Position numbers and translations under genes: made by a program
Shown: piece by piece, positions 48,373 through 61,000 of the stretch
How positions within the stretch are numbered: the first letter of the stretch is position 1
Layout of the letters: each line of letters opens with the position of its first letter
The notes under the pieces: generated by a model
Seen by the model: the letters and a program-made list of their open reading frames with translations, nothing else
What the model was told of the DNA's origin: nothing
Databases searched by the model: none
Assembly: GCA_013399895.1 (NCBI GenBank)
Contig: VXBA01005361.1
Location: 537,356 to 601,355, forward strand
From: Serilophus lunatus
Taxonomy: Eukaryota > Chordata > Aves > Passeriformes > Eurylaimidae
Direction: 5' to 3'
Length of the DNA: 64,000 nucleotides

Positions 48373-51047
48373 GAAAACATCATAGGTTTTTGGGGGTCTC
48401 TGTTTACTTGATGGGAAATCAATTTCCTTTGTATTTCCATTTAAAGTTTGCTGGGATTCACACTGCAAAGAGAAACTTCTGAAGATGTTTCACTAGGATG
48501 TTCAAAGATTGCTGTAATTATGGAGCGAGGAAGAGAAGACTCTGTCTACAAGTTCTAATTAGAGTTTTGTAATGGGGATAAGAGGAAAGTTATTTCCTTG
48601 GATGTGTTCTAATCTGCTTCTTATTGTGCCTGTCCAGCAGTGCAGGTTTTCCTTCTCCAGAGCACTATAACCTTTCCCAGTCATTTCACCAAATCCGAGC
48701 AACTTTCTTAAGGCCATTCATCATCTTAGCCACTAAAAACACGCAAGTGTGCCATGGATTCTGTCAGACTTCCAGTGCCTACTTCAGAATAATTGTGATT
48801 TAGGGGAAAATTGCTGATTCCTTTTCGGTTTTTGTCATTGTTGTTGGTAGTAGTTTTATTTGGTATGAACTCTGTTCCCAAAGAGAAAAAATCTGAAACA
48901 TTTTTAAAGAAGTGTTTCTAAGCAAAGTCTCAATTTTCTTAATTTCAGTCAAGAAAAATAGAATGAAGAAATCCTTAAAGCACCAACTGACTCCTTAGAA
49001 TGGAAATATTTAATTAGGAAGTCTCTGTAGGTGTTGTTATTTGCCATTCCCACAGTATTTATATCACAGCTATGTAGTGAGGATTTACTAATGTTAAAAA
49101 TGTTAAAAATAATCTGAAACTAGTGATCTGTAAATACTAAATCCAGCCTCTATTTTTGATACTGTATGTGTGGAAAAATTTGAAGGGAGGATTCTGTGAG
49201 AACTTTCTATTTCTTTGAGCAGGTTCTCAGTTACCTGTTGATCACCAGCTTGGCTGAAGTCTGTGTCTGCTCCTGACGTTAACTGGTGGTGTGGGAAGAG
49301 AATTTCGGTTCCTTCATATGTTGAATATGAAACCTTGACTAAGAATATTTGGAATACTGGTGTGAATGAAAGAATCTCTTACAAAAAAATGCTCTGTTAA
49401 GTGTGCTGTCTTCAAAAGGTGAAACCATAGCAGTGCTAAAAGGTCTCTCATGGAAAGTTCTGCCACCCTAAAAACAGATTCTTTAACTACAAAAGTGGTC
49501 ACAACTCATCCTATTTAATTTGTTCCTTATGAAATATTATTGATTGTATTGTTCACACCAAGTGTTTATTTCTGGTACATATTTGTGAACTTATTCTACT
49601 ATGTGAACTTACTCTGTGGAGATGGGAGTATTCATCTTGGGAACAGCTAAATGAAGCAAATTCCCAAGAGCAACCAAGGCATTGTGTATAATAATGAGCC
49701 TGACACAGAAAAGTACTGGCAATGTAATTTGACTATCAATCACTGTCATCTCTGGAGCATGTGAAGCTTATGGCAGCTGCAGGAACAGCTGTAACCCAGG
49801 TCTATTGTCCTTGTGACCATCCCATGTATTTCTGAAGCCTATTAATGGCATTTTTAGGGCTTGAAAACTGGATGGTAGTAATATAAATCTGAATATTCTA
49901 AATGACACTGGCTCATTAGGCAGTGCTTTCTACAATAATATCTAATTTTTGAGAGTTCACTTGGCAAAAGAAAAGACATTTGAAATGGTACGAGTGTTAC
50001 AGCTTTACAAATGCGAGCAGCGTTTTCCCATCGAGCACAAAGAGGGAGGAAAACACTCACCAGATGTATCTAATTGCTCCTTCTACTCCATGTACTTTAG
50101 TTCTTCCAAATGCCTGAGGAAAGACTTGGTTTTTATGTGAGGGCAAGGCAAATGGCATATTGGGATCCAGTCCTGAGCAGGTCCAGATGGACCAATGTAT
50201 TCCATAAGAAGGTAAGGAAAGGGGAGAGTTTTCTGGCTTCTTACTTGATTCCATTAACAGCAACAGATGAAGACTGAGATCTCTGTTGTATCTCTAGATT
50301 TAGGCTCCACCTTCTTCCTGGCTGAATTTTTCGGTTTATTAATTTCTTTTTAACAATTTTTTGCTGGATAGATTTTGAAGTCTTCAGAAAAAGAGCTGGA
50401 CTTTGCCAAAACATATGGAAACTAAGCCAGTGGCTATGTTGCATATGGGATTTTTATTCAATTAAAAGAAAAGAAAAAGAGGAGTTGGAGACTTTTGAAA
50501 ATGAAAAACTTTTGGAGAAGAAAGAATGAATTTTAGCTCCTGGGTTACTAACTGTTCTAATATAACTTCATAGTCTCAGGAAGCTTAGCCCTGGTTTGCC
50601 TCCTTCCTCTTTATCCAGTGAATTGAAGATATTTAGTATTTTAGCATTTCTTTCTTCATGTATAAGCATCTGCTAAACTTTCTGTAGGGCTTTTTTGCCC
50701 TGCATATCAAACAAAACTTCACAGGCACTATTCCTTTTCCAAAGTTCTAGTCGACTTAATGCAGTATTTTGGCTGAAAACTTCTCTTGGTTTGATGGTTA
50801 TATTTTGCTTGGCAGTTGTAAGAGCCATATGGAGCCCTGCTGAAAGCTGAGACAAGCTTGAGACTTGTAGTGATGTTTAAAAAAAAATAAAATCTGACAC
50901 ATCTTCTACTAGAGAATTGAAGGGAGTCCTCTAACTAGGTTCTTACATGCCATTGAACCTCAAAGATACAAGGCAGTAGTGGTGGAAAGCTATAATTAAA
51001 GTACACATGTCAATTTAAACTATATCTATATTAATATAACTATATAA

Positions 51048-51098
51048 ACAAAATAAATAGATAAATAACATATAAATATATATATATATAAAAATATG
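51048..51098. repeat. AT-rich microsatellite
   Basis: AATAAATAGATAAATAA followed by repeated TA dinucleotides (ATATATATATATA). Confidence 0.85.
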
Positions 51099-54000
51099 TT
51101 AGCAGTTCCTCTGGTCAAAGGCTGCTTCAGCTCTCACAGTATGTATTGCAAATCCATGTAACCTTCTAACCTTCCCACTTTTACTTTTATTACTTTTATT
51201 ATTTGCTTCAGATAATTATTCAGTGTGGAGAGCATTGATTAACATTGCTTTCTATTTATTTATTTAGTATTTCTGGTTCAGAAAAACTTGAGAACCTGCT
51301 GAATATCACAGGCTCTTTTCTAGCATGCAGTTCCTTTTCTGTTTATCAGTTCCACCCCACTATTCTCAGTGTAAACAAAATTCTCTGTTAGACAAAAATG
51401 TACACTCTGAGAGCACAACTCTGCTAATGCTGTAAGAATTAGAGATGTTCAACGAGGAGGTGATTGGAAATGAAGTAAAGAAAAAGAAAATAGTGATGCT
51501 TTGGGATTTCATAGATGTAGGTTTTTAATGTTTGGACATGTTGGGCCTTAAGAAATGGGGAGCTCTAAATGTTGCCTGTAAAACACTAGTGAAAGGAATA
51601 GAATATATAAGAATGTACATATGCACACACTGGGGGAATAACTCTGCTGATGAAGGAGTGTCTGTCATGTTTACATGAATGAGTTTTATATCTAAAGTAC
51701 CAGTGAAAATGGCTGGGCTGCAGGAGAGCTGGTTTCTATTTTTAACTCTGCTGGAATGCTTGTCTCAGCTTGTTCCCATTTATAAACATAAGGAATGATG
51801 TTTGCTTGTCTTGTGGTTGCCTTGAACAGAACACCTGAAGGATACAATACAGAAAACAAGGATTTTGCCCTCACTTATCTTGTGTCATAGATGTATTTCT
51901 TCTGCTACTTGGAGTTCTCATTCTCCCTTCTTACTCAACCCTTAAATCTTGCCAGCTCTCCCTACACACAGCTGTATGTATCGACCAGAATATTTGAACA
52001 ATACCTTTTCGTGCCTCAAATACTCACTCTCTAGAGCCCCGACACTGAAAAGAAGTTGTTTTTATGAGTTTTCTGAAAACAAGATGGCCAAGGACAGTGC
52101 CATCCTTTGGCTGCAGCCTAAGGAGCTGTTATTACAAACAGATGAAATGCTCACTTGGGCTTTTTCTGCATCATTTCTGCTCTAACTTCTGCTCTGACTT
52201 TGAGGGTACAGTAGAAAATTATCTTTGTGAGCAAAAGGACAATGTCAAATGCCTGTTTTCTTCCAGTGAAATGGACTGTTCCTTTCCAAAGGTGCTGAAC
52301 CATTCCTGGCACTGTCATGGTGTGTCCACAGTGTCTTCCAGGAGTGTTGTATAGTCGTTGATTCTGTCATTTGCTTTTCAGTTTAATTACACTCTGAACT
52401 TCAGAATAATAAAGATCATACACATTAATTATACACATTAAAAAGTACTATGTATTGCTTTAATTAGTTAAGTGATCATAAATACAATTGTAAAAAAATA
52501 TACAATGTGTGTTTACCAAGCTGCTTTACCCACCAAAAAGCCTAAAACCCCTCACAAATTTATGCTGAAAGAACCCAATACAAATTAATTTTACTTCTAA
52601 ATCCGCTACTATAGCTTAATTTTAAAATTTACTTCTTGGTCACTTATTTCTTCTTGATTAAAATATATCCTGATTAATGCTGAACTGAAAGGCTTTGACT
52701 GTTCAAGAACTGACATTGCAATGAGTTTTTCAACTTGCAAAATTGCCTCGAAGAGATCTGCTCCTTCAGATTTGTATTTTTTCCCCCCATGGCAGCTTGA
52801 TTAAAATATCCAAACACCCACATCTTTCCTCATGCACATGCGGTCTTGCTCACTGAAAAAAAAAAACAAACCCAAGGCAAAAGCCCCCAATTATTCATCA
52901 AGGTGCACAAAATAGAAATATTTACATTTCGTGCAAGAATGAAAATTTCATGGAAAATTTCTGTTTTGCTTCTACCACTAAAGAATTCCATGACTCCAAC
53001 ACTGGCAAAATCCATGTATCTTATTTTACAAACTCAGTTTTGCCTGTTGAAGCAGAGACAGGGCCACCTGGAGTGCATCAACTTGAAGCATACATGTAGA
53101 ATAAAAAACCCAAAGCCTGTGTATTTCAGGCTAATCCTGGAATTTACTGTCGTATAAAATACTGTTCAGCAGGGTATTTATTTACAATGGGGTCAAGGAG
53201 ACAATAGACTCTTTGCTGGAGAAATGTGTAAGTAAAGCTATAGAAACTGGATCCAGATGCACATGAATTAGATATCAGTTATGCATGTAATTGGTTAGTG
53301 TATATAGTCTTGCTACACTGGAGGACAGGCAGGTCCTAAGCAGCATGTGTCTTTCATAGAATAAATGAATAAATTATGTCTATTTACCAGAAGACGTTTG
53401 GGAGTGTTTCTCTTGGCAATCATGCTGTGTTGTAAAGCAATATGTTCAAATATCTGGTGTATCTTCCTTTTCTAGGGGAAGATTTTTAATTTCATTTGGT
53501 TGGTTGATTGCATTCTTTAAAAAGAGTATGCCAATATCACAATAATATTTTTAAGACAGATTTATAACACTTCCAATTATTGAACTTTACTGGATGAACA
53601 AAGCAGCAAGAAATTATTTTCGAATGACTGGCTTTCAACAGTTATGTATTAAAGCTTAATGAGCTGATCCTCTACCTGAAACTGCTCTGTTTGTTTTAGA
53701 ATTAGACTAGTGTTGAATTGAAACTGGATTCCAACAGCAGCTCCTGCTTCCTCCTGAACTTTTTTTAGGTGGCCTTTGTCTTGAAAGTATTTGGGAAACA
53801 TCTTATTTTAGATAAGTGGACATCATGGACTTTGTGGGGCTCTGATAGAATACAACACCTGAGAATCTGCACCTTTACATTTAAGTATCATAGTGATGTT
53901 TAAATCTGTTCGTCTGAACAAGATTCTTGCTTTTCTTTAGGAAAGTTTGTTTTGCTCTGCTTTTGCTGTCACTTGCAGTGAAACCAGTAAAATTCCACCT

Positions 54001-56099
54001 CCCATGGGAGGAAAACTTGGGCTGCTGGTCCTGCCTGGGCAGAGCTGTGTGGCTGAGAATGGCTTGGGCTTCAAACAATGACCCCTCAGTGCCAAGAGCA
54101 GTAGTGAGCTCACTTCCTTCCTTCTCATGCTGAATGCAGACATTCCCATCTTTCAGCTGGCAGTACAGTCACATCTGTGGGCCCAGTTGGGAGGGAAGTG
54201 GATAACATCTTGGGAATTGTGTGTGACCAGTGACAGGGGTGTGCACTGTGGGGTGTGTTGTGTCATGGAACAGGCTCTGTGCAACATAAACCCCACGTTG
54301 ACTGAACTTCTGGAGTGTCCATTTTAGTGGAAGAGAGAGGTGTCAGTGCTCCTGAGCTAATTGTGCTGTGTCTCCCTGTTCCAAGCTATTTTTCCAGGCA
54401 CTGCAGTGCTTGGCTGTGACTTTGCTGTCCATCTGTGCTGGTCACTGTGCTGTGACACAGCTGTTCATAGGGTTGGGTTATGGGGTTTATGATTATCATT
54501 GAAAACAAAATTACTGAGTTTTTTAACTAGGATTTGGAGAGGTTTATTTTTGATTTTTTGGGGGTGTTTTTTTTTTTTGTGTGGGTTTGTTTCTTGTTTG
54601 TTTTGTCTTTACAGATCACTTAACTCACCTGGTGATTCATTTCCCAAATTAAATGTAAATGTGAACTGCAATTGAAATGTATCTGGGTGTCTCAGTCTGT
54701 AGAAGTAAATCTCTTATCATTCCTTCCAGATTCCTAAAGTTCTGTTAGGCTGCAGAGTGCACAAGGGGAAGGTATGAAAAGGAGGAAGAAACAGGACTTT
54801 CTTTTATCTACATCATTGTTATAAATTATGTGATCTTGAGTTATGTTACCTCAGATGCCTCTTCAGCAAGTAAATACTGGTAACTGAGGTCAAAATGTGA
54901 CCTCCTGTATTAAAGAATTGAGATAACATTATAAGGGAAAGTGTCAGCAGTTAAATTTGGCTGTGATAGGGCCATTGGAGCTGTTTTGGGGACTTTTCGC
55001 TAATTTATTCAGAAAATCACCCCTTTATAAACAAGCTGAGAGACACCTTTTAGCGGGTGCAAAATTACCTCTAAAAACTGAAGCATACACAAAGAGACAG
55101 GAAACACATCTTTGAAATTACTGGGTTTGTTTCATAAACTGGAATAAAAAGACAGAATGCTGATGGAGTCCTGTCTAAGGGCTGACAGGGTGTGATATTG
55201 CCAGGGAGTGATACTGATGTCTAAGTAAATGCTTGTCTTTGAAGAAAAATATTCTTACTGAAAAATAAGAAGCATTTTAAAATAGTTCTAAGAAAGTCAA
55301 GGGTTGGCAAACAAGGCCTAATCTGGAGACTTGATATTTGTTGGGTAGCAAAAGGTTCCAACAATAGTCATGTATGACCTTACCATGTGCAGCTGACTGT
55401 GCTCTCTCATATTGGCCTGTGAGACAATACTGGTACTGATATTTCACTTAATTGCACTCCCAGCCCAGTCACAGTTTGTTATACCCTGTGAATGTGTGAG
55501 GTCTGACTGATAACCCAGTGTCAGCAAAGTGAATGTTAACTTGCTTCATTTCATGTGTAAATATACTAGAACTTAATATGTTTCAATAAATCTATTTTCC
55601 TTGCAAATTAGTGAGTACCCTTGAAGACCTGACACTAATGTGTGACCTGACACTGCTGCTGTCCTATGGACCTCCATCAGTGTGAAGGTGAAGGGCATTT
55701 TGGTTCAACCTGTTAGGCCCTTTCCCCTTCCCCCATCCCTTCCATTAGGAGAGCATCAGCATTAGGATTAATACAACTGCTACTCAGCCTTGCAGTAAAA
55801 CATCTCTGATGTTCTAAAAAAGAACCAAATTCATTATCTCATTGAAGAAGGATAGGAGAGCCCTTGTCTTTCCTGGACTGATTTGAAGCAGGTAGGGGCA
55901 GACCTGGACCCTGAGCACATCTCCACTGCTCCCCTCTGCTGCCAAGGGCACTCAGCGTCCACTTAATTAATCCCCTCAAATGAGATATTGAAATGAATGT
56001 TTCAATTTAAACCTGAGGAGAAACATAAAAAGAAACGAGCAAGGTAGATTTCAGTATAATTTACAAAACTGAAGAGTAGCTCTCTCTCTCTTCTTTTTT

Positions 56100-56135
56100 C
56101 CTTTTTTTTTTTTTTTATTTTTAATTTTTTGACTA
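56100..56135. repeat. Poly-T tract
   Basis: A long T run interrupted by single A bases. No target-site duplication or attached element is recognised. Confidence 0.85.
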
Positions 56136-59100
56136 ATCTAACTCTCGGCTTATCCATAGTGTGAGAGACCTGGATTCAGCTCCTGCTTCCGTCTGAGAAC
56201 ACGTCAACCACTATCTCTTAACCTTCCAAAGAAATGCCTTAGCTGACTGCTCTCTCTTGTTAACATTGTTCCACTTTGTATAATCCACATAGCTATTAGT
56301 CACAGAGCCTTAGGGACAGGATACTCTTTTGCCAGACCCTGTCTTCATTAGGGATTTGATTTTGATCATCTTAGTGTTGAAAGTTCCTTTGCAGGGTTAG
56401 TGGGGGGAGGGTGTGAAGGTATTGACATTTCATTCTCCTCTTCCTTCCTTGCACTGGCTTCATGGATCTGTGTCAGTGAAGTGTTACTGGAGTCCTTACT
56501 CAGAGGTAAAGGTGGGTAATGGATTTGACCAGCTTGTTGTAGAACCCATCAGCAACAGATAATTTGATTGAATTTTGCCTGTATTTCAGCTGTGATGGGC
56601 TCACTCTCTTTCTGGGGGGAGAAATGCTTCCCAAAGAGCCTTTGATGATCTCTGCTTGTTAATCAACTCTATTGGTGAGCAGTAATTGGCCTGAGAAGCT
56701 TCCTGCTGCCTGGATGGATACACATTGCTTTTGTAGTCTGGAGGGGACTAGAACTAAAACTAGCAATTAAATAGTAATTATGAAACATTACCTTTTTGGA
56801 TGATATCTTCCAGAAAAAAAAGGTTCCTGTAGGTGTATTCACTATGTGCAACACAGTTCCTTGGGGCCTGCTGTGCAAATAAAACTGGGGTGTGCAAACA
56901 CAGAAAGCGGCAAACGGGTGAATGTTAGTCCAATAATAATTTTGAAATGCGTTCTGAGTCCTTTTAGAACAATATGTAATTGTCTGAGAGCTGATTTGTT
57001 AGTAGTACCTGGAATTCATGGATGTTTTATATGTGCACTGAAGTAGCTGGTGTGAAACAGTAGAATGAGAAATTTCTGCTCCATGGAATTTGGACCCCAA
57101 GTTACTATGGAACTTATTTTCCAGAAGCCTCAGATTCCACATGTGCAGATATTCCTGAAGGGCTTGGTACCACAGTCTGGCCAATTTGTTTGGGTACACA
57201 AGACACAGTTCTGTCTTGGAGCCGCTGCTCTGACCTTCTCTCCATTGCCACCTCCATTATCATTCACTGCTGCTCCCAGCTGCAGATCCAAAATACTTCA
57301 TACTAAGTGACAGCAGAATCCTCTGGGCTTGAGCAGCTCCCTATAGCACTGCCTACAACTTCTTTCACTGCCCCTACATTTTCTTTCACTGCCCCTCTTA
57401 GGGTGACTCCTTGGCCAAACAACTAGCCAAACACCTTGGAAAAGAAACACCCGATAGTTGCCACTGAACGAAGCATCTCTGTTGTGGTTTTTAATTTTCC
57501 CTTTTAATTTATGAAGACTTGACGGTAAATTACTGCACAGCTTCCACCCACAAAAAACCTGATTTTTTTCCAAGTGTAATGTTTTCTCAACCCATTATTC
57601 CTCTAACTGCACACAGTGGGTGTCATCACTCCTTGCAGGTAAATGCACAAAAGGCATTGAGCAGCTGTGCCAGTGTGGCCAAGTCCTTCCCTGTCAGGAA
57701 ATGATTCCCCCCACAGAGCCATTTTCTCCAACAAATCTGTGCTTTTCCTGGGAACAGCTGTACAAATTATTTCTGGAGATTGCTTTTAACAGGGCACTTT
57801 TTAAAATGGATTGAAATCATAATTTATTTTCACAAAAATCACTTCCTGACCTTTTGTAGGTAAGCACAGCACCTCAGGGTTGAAGCAGAGACTGGTTTTA
57901 GTCATAGGGAACTTATGCTGCTGTTGTGAACATAGACCTGAAAAAAACAAAAAAAACACTCCAAATGAGTGTTACAACTTCAAGATGCAGAACTACCTTT
58001 GGTCTTCGATAAGTCAAATACAGCTCTTTAAAATCTCATATCCTCTCAAAAAGTTGTGCTTTTGGGGAAGAGTCGCTGCAGAGGAAAGCAAAATATGAGC
58101 CAGAAAATTACCAGGAAAAAGACTTTCAGGGAGGATTAATCTTGCAACTAATTTTGTCCTTCAGATACTTTCCCCCCTCATTTTAATTTCCAATTAATAG
58201 TAATGAATAAAGCGTTTTTCTTCTAGCATACTATATTAAACCATCATCTGAGTAATATATTTTTAGCTTGCTTCTTTTTCTGATGTAGATCCATGCTTCT
58301 GTTGCTTGGAAAAATCTTGCTATACTGTATATGATCATTTTATATGTTTTGTATCTTCAGGGTCTGAAATTTCCTTTGACCATCACAGACCTGTTGGTGT
58401 CCATCTGGGCAGTGAAACATTTGATTCTGCAGTGAATCTGTTCCAGCAGACTCTGCACCAGGCCCACAGAATCATCCAGAACTCACTGCTGCGTTCTTTG
58501 GCGGGTTTTAGAATTGTCAGGCACTACACAAGTAGACATTCAGCACATGTATGCCATATATTGTAACTGAATGCCTTGTGCATCTTGAGTGAGGCAATGA
58601 AGTAAAAGCATCTGATTTACTGGTCTCAAACCCCAATATATCTTCTCTGTTGGTCAGTCTCTCCTGAAGTGAGTTATCTCAGTGTCTGACACAGCACTGA
58701 CAGATTCCTGTAGAGGCTCTGTTGAGACACTGATAACTAGAATAATTACCAAAGGTATTTACACAGATGTAAGCATTGCACAAATGAGTTTTTAAAGACT
58801 TGAAGGTGAAGCGAGAGAGAAAACAGAAGATAATGACAAATGTTTCAGTGTTTTTGCTTGCTGGAGCAACATCCTCGCTAGTCTAGAGAAATAAGCTCCT
58901 CACTATTCCTGTCTTGCTATTGCTTATGGGCCAGAGCTAATGAAAACTTCACCCCCTCAACAGTACCCCCAGAGAGAGAGAGTTCTTGAAGATGTAATTT
59001 CTAGGGGTTCATGTCAGAAATGCAAGTTCTTGGAAGATTGTTTTTCCTTGGGGCAAAGCTTTTGGGAATGATTCATCAAATCAAGGTATTTTTGGAATGC

Positions 59101-60277
59101 AGAAAGGCAGGTGCAGCTGAAGGCAAAGTCACATTTGTGTATATTTAGAGGTCTCTTATTACAAATATGCTTTGGGGTTGTGTTTATTCACACTCACCTT
59201 TTAAAAAGAAACATCCCAGCTCTGACACTTGCTGTCCTGTGTGCAATTTGCACTTGCTAGAGATTATAATAATTCAGAGGGCTCAAAATCTTGATAGGAT
59301 CAGTTTTGATTTAGTTATGACACAACAGCCCAATGATGGATGGCTTAAGGAGCTGCTAGAAAATGGCTTGTCCACTGCTGTTAACGTGAGCCATCTCCTT
59401 GATGTTCCTTCAATCTCTTGACAGAATGGTGGGTTTGAAACACATCTACACTGGCCCTGCAGCAGTGTCCTGATTCAGTGCATTTTTGGTACATTTATTT
59501 GTGCAGATTCTGAGCGTAGAGAACCATGGCTGTGCAATGTGACATATTACATTAGCCTGAGTTCTGCACGCAAAGGGGAGAGTAGAGTTGGTGAAGTGAT
59601 GATAATAAATTGGGAAGGTACAGGACAATGATGGCTATACCACTCTAGGGAAATGTTCTGACCTGAATGTTGCAACAGATATGCTGTGCTGTGTTTGAGA
59701 AAAAATAGATGATGGCTTTGGTGCTGCCTTAATTGGAAGAAGTAAAAGTTGTTGCAGAATTGGTGAAGTCTGTAAAAGCATCTATACTAAAGGACTGACT
59801 TAAAGGTCCGTAGAAGAGGGTTGCAGCATTTTAGCTGTGTCTTAAATCAGCTTCTTTCCCAAATATAGAATAATGAAGTGGCCATCTCAATCCATTTGTC
59901 TTGAAAACCTGCAGGAGTGAGGAGGAGAGTCACCAGCATGACAGCGATCAGTCCAAAGCTGTTAAGATGCTTGGTAACCTCTACAGTCACTTGCTATTTC
60001 TTTCTTTCTGACTGTGAAAATCCTGGGGTGACAGGAAAGCTCTATATCCCACCCGGAATCATTGAATAGGATGGTCTGTCTCTAATGGCAAATTCAGAAA
60101 ATTCTGGAAGCAAAACTGAGGTCTCTGCTTGACAGCCATGGACAGGAGCAGTCTGTTTAGCCACTGTGGCAAAGCTCAAATCTGAACTTCCTGGGAGGGT
60201 GCAGTCATGAATCTGGGCACAACAGAACCACAACAGTTAACTGTGGCCAACCCAAGCGTTTGCCTTATGCATGGAAG

Positions 60278-61000
60278 GAATCACAGAATATCTTCCGTTA
60301 GAAGGAAGCCATTGAATAGAATTCTCTGGTCCTTGCAGGGCTACCTAGAACTAAACCATATGAGTAAGGAGATTGTCCAGATGCTCCATCAACTCTGTGC
60401 CTGCTTCCCTGGAGAGCCTGTTCCAGTGACTAACTACCAGTCGCAGTGAAGCACCTTTTCCTAATGTCCAGACTGGACTCTTTCCTGACACTGCTTCATT
60501 CCCTTTTGTCATGTCCTGTTGTTGATCACAAGAGAGGAGATCAGCGCCTCCTGCTCCCCTGCCCCTTCTGAGGAAGGTGCAGACTGCACCGGGGTCACCT
60601 CTCAGCCTTGTCTTCTCCAAGCAGAACAAGCCAAATGGCCTCAGCTCCCCCCGATGAGGTTTGTCCTTCAGAAATTTCACCATCTCAATCACCTTCTCAC
60701 AGACACACTCTCACAGTTTGATGTCCTTGTATTGAGGCCCCCAAAACTGCACTGGCCACCAGCCTGATGTCACCTCATGAGCCCATGACCAATGGCTGCA
60801 TTGTCCCTCAAGCATTTTTTAACAACCCCAGAATAACCTTCTCCATATTTTCACCAGGCTCTGAAGTGAGGCTGACAGGCATATAAGTACCAGAGTCTTC
60901 TTTCTTACCCTGCTTGAAAATTGGGACAACATTTCTCAGTTTCCAGTTGATTGGGACCTTTCCATATGAGCCATTTGACACAATGTTGTGTTCAGTTTCC
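60278..61000 (-). mobile_element. CR1 LINE with remnant of the reverse-transcriptase ORF, reverse orientation, about 720 bp
   Basis: The longest repeat in the window. It begins GAATCACAGAATATCTTCCG (3' end) and runs through typical 3' UTR phrases. At about 60850-60975, read on the minus strand, it encodes INWKLRNVVPIFKQGKKED followed by SGTYMPVSLTS. This matches the conserved CR1 reverse-transcriptase region (WRKANV-PIFKKGKKED-YRPVSLTS). Stops and frameshifts follow, so it is an inactive fossil; the 5' limit near 61000 is approximate. Confidence 0.88.

Larger units (their letters stand above)
46126..60277. other. Non-coding stretch, no gene recognised
   Basis: About 14 kb with no exon I can support on either strand and almost no interspersed repeats. 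Minor items are the 60-bp duplication around an N at 48312, AT microsatellite sequence near 51050-51095, T-rich tracts at 54545-54600 and 56100-56135, and a 16-bp direct repeat (TTCTTTCACTGCCCCT) at 57360 and 57381. Confidence 0.6.

Noticed and set aside
57360..57396. 16-bp direct repeat, period 21
   Set aside because: Two copies only; consistent with a small local duplication and no known function.
58306..58566. Plus-strand 86-codon frame considered as a possible exon
   Set aside because: No family recognised and no consistent pair of splice sites in phase.
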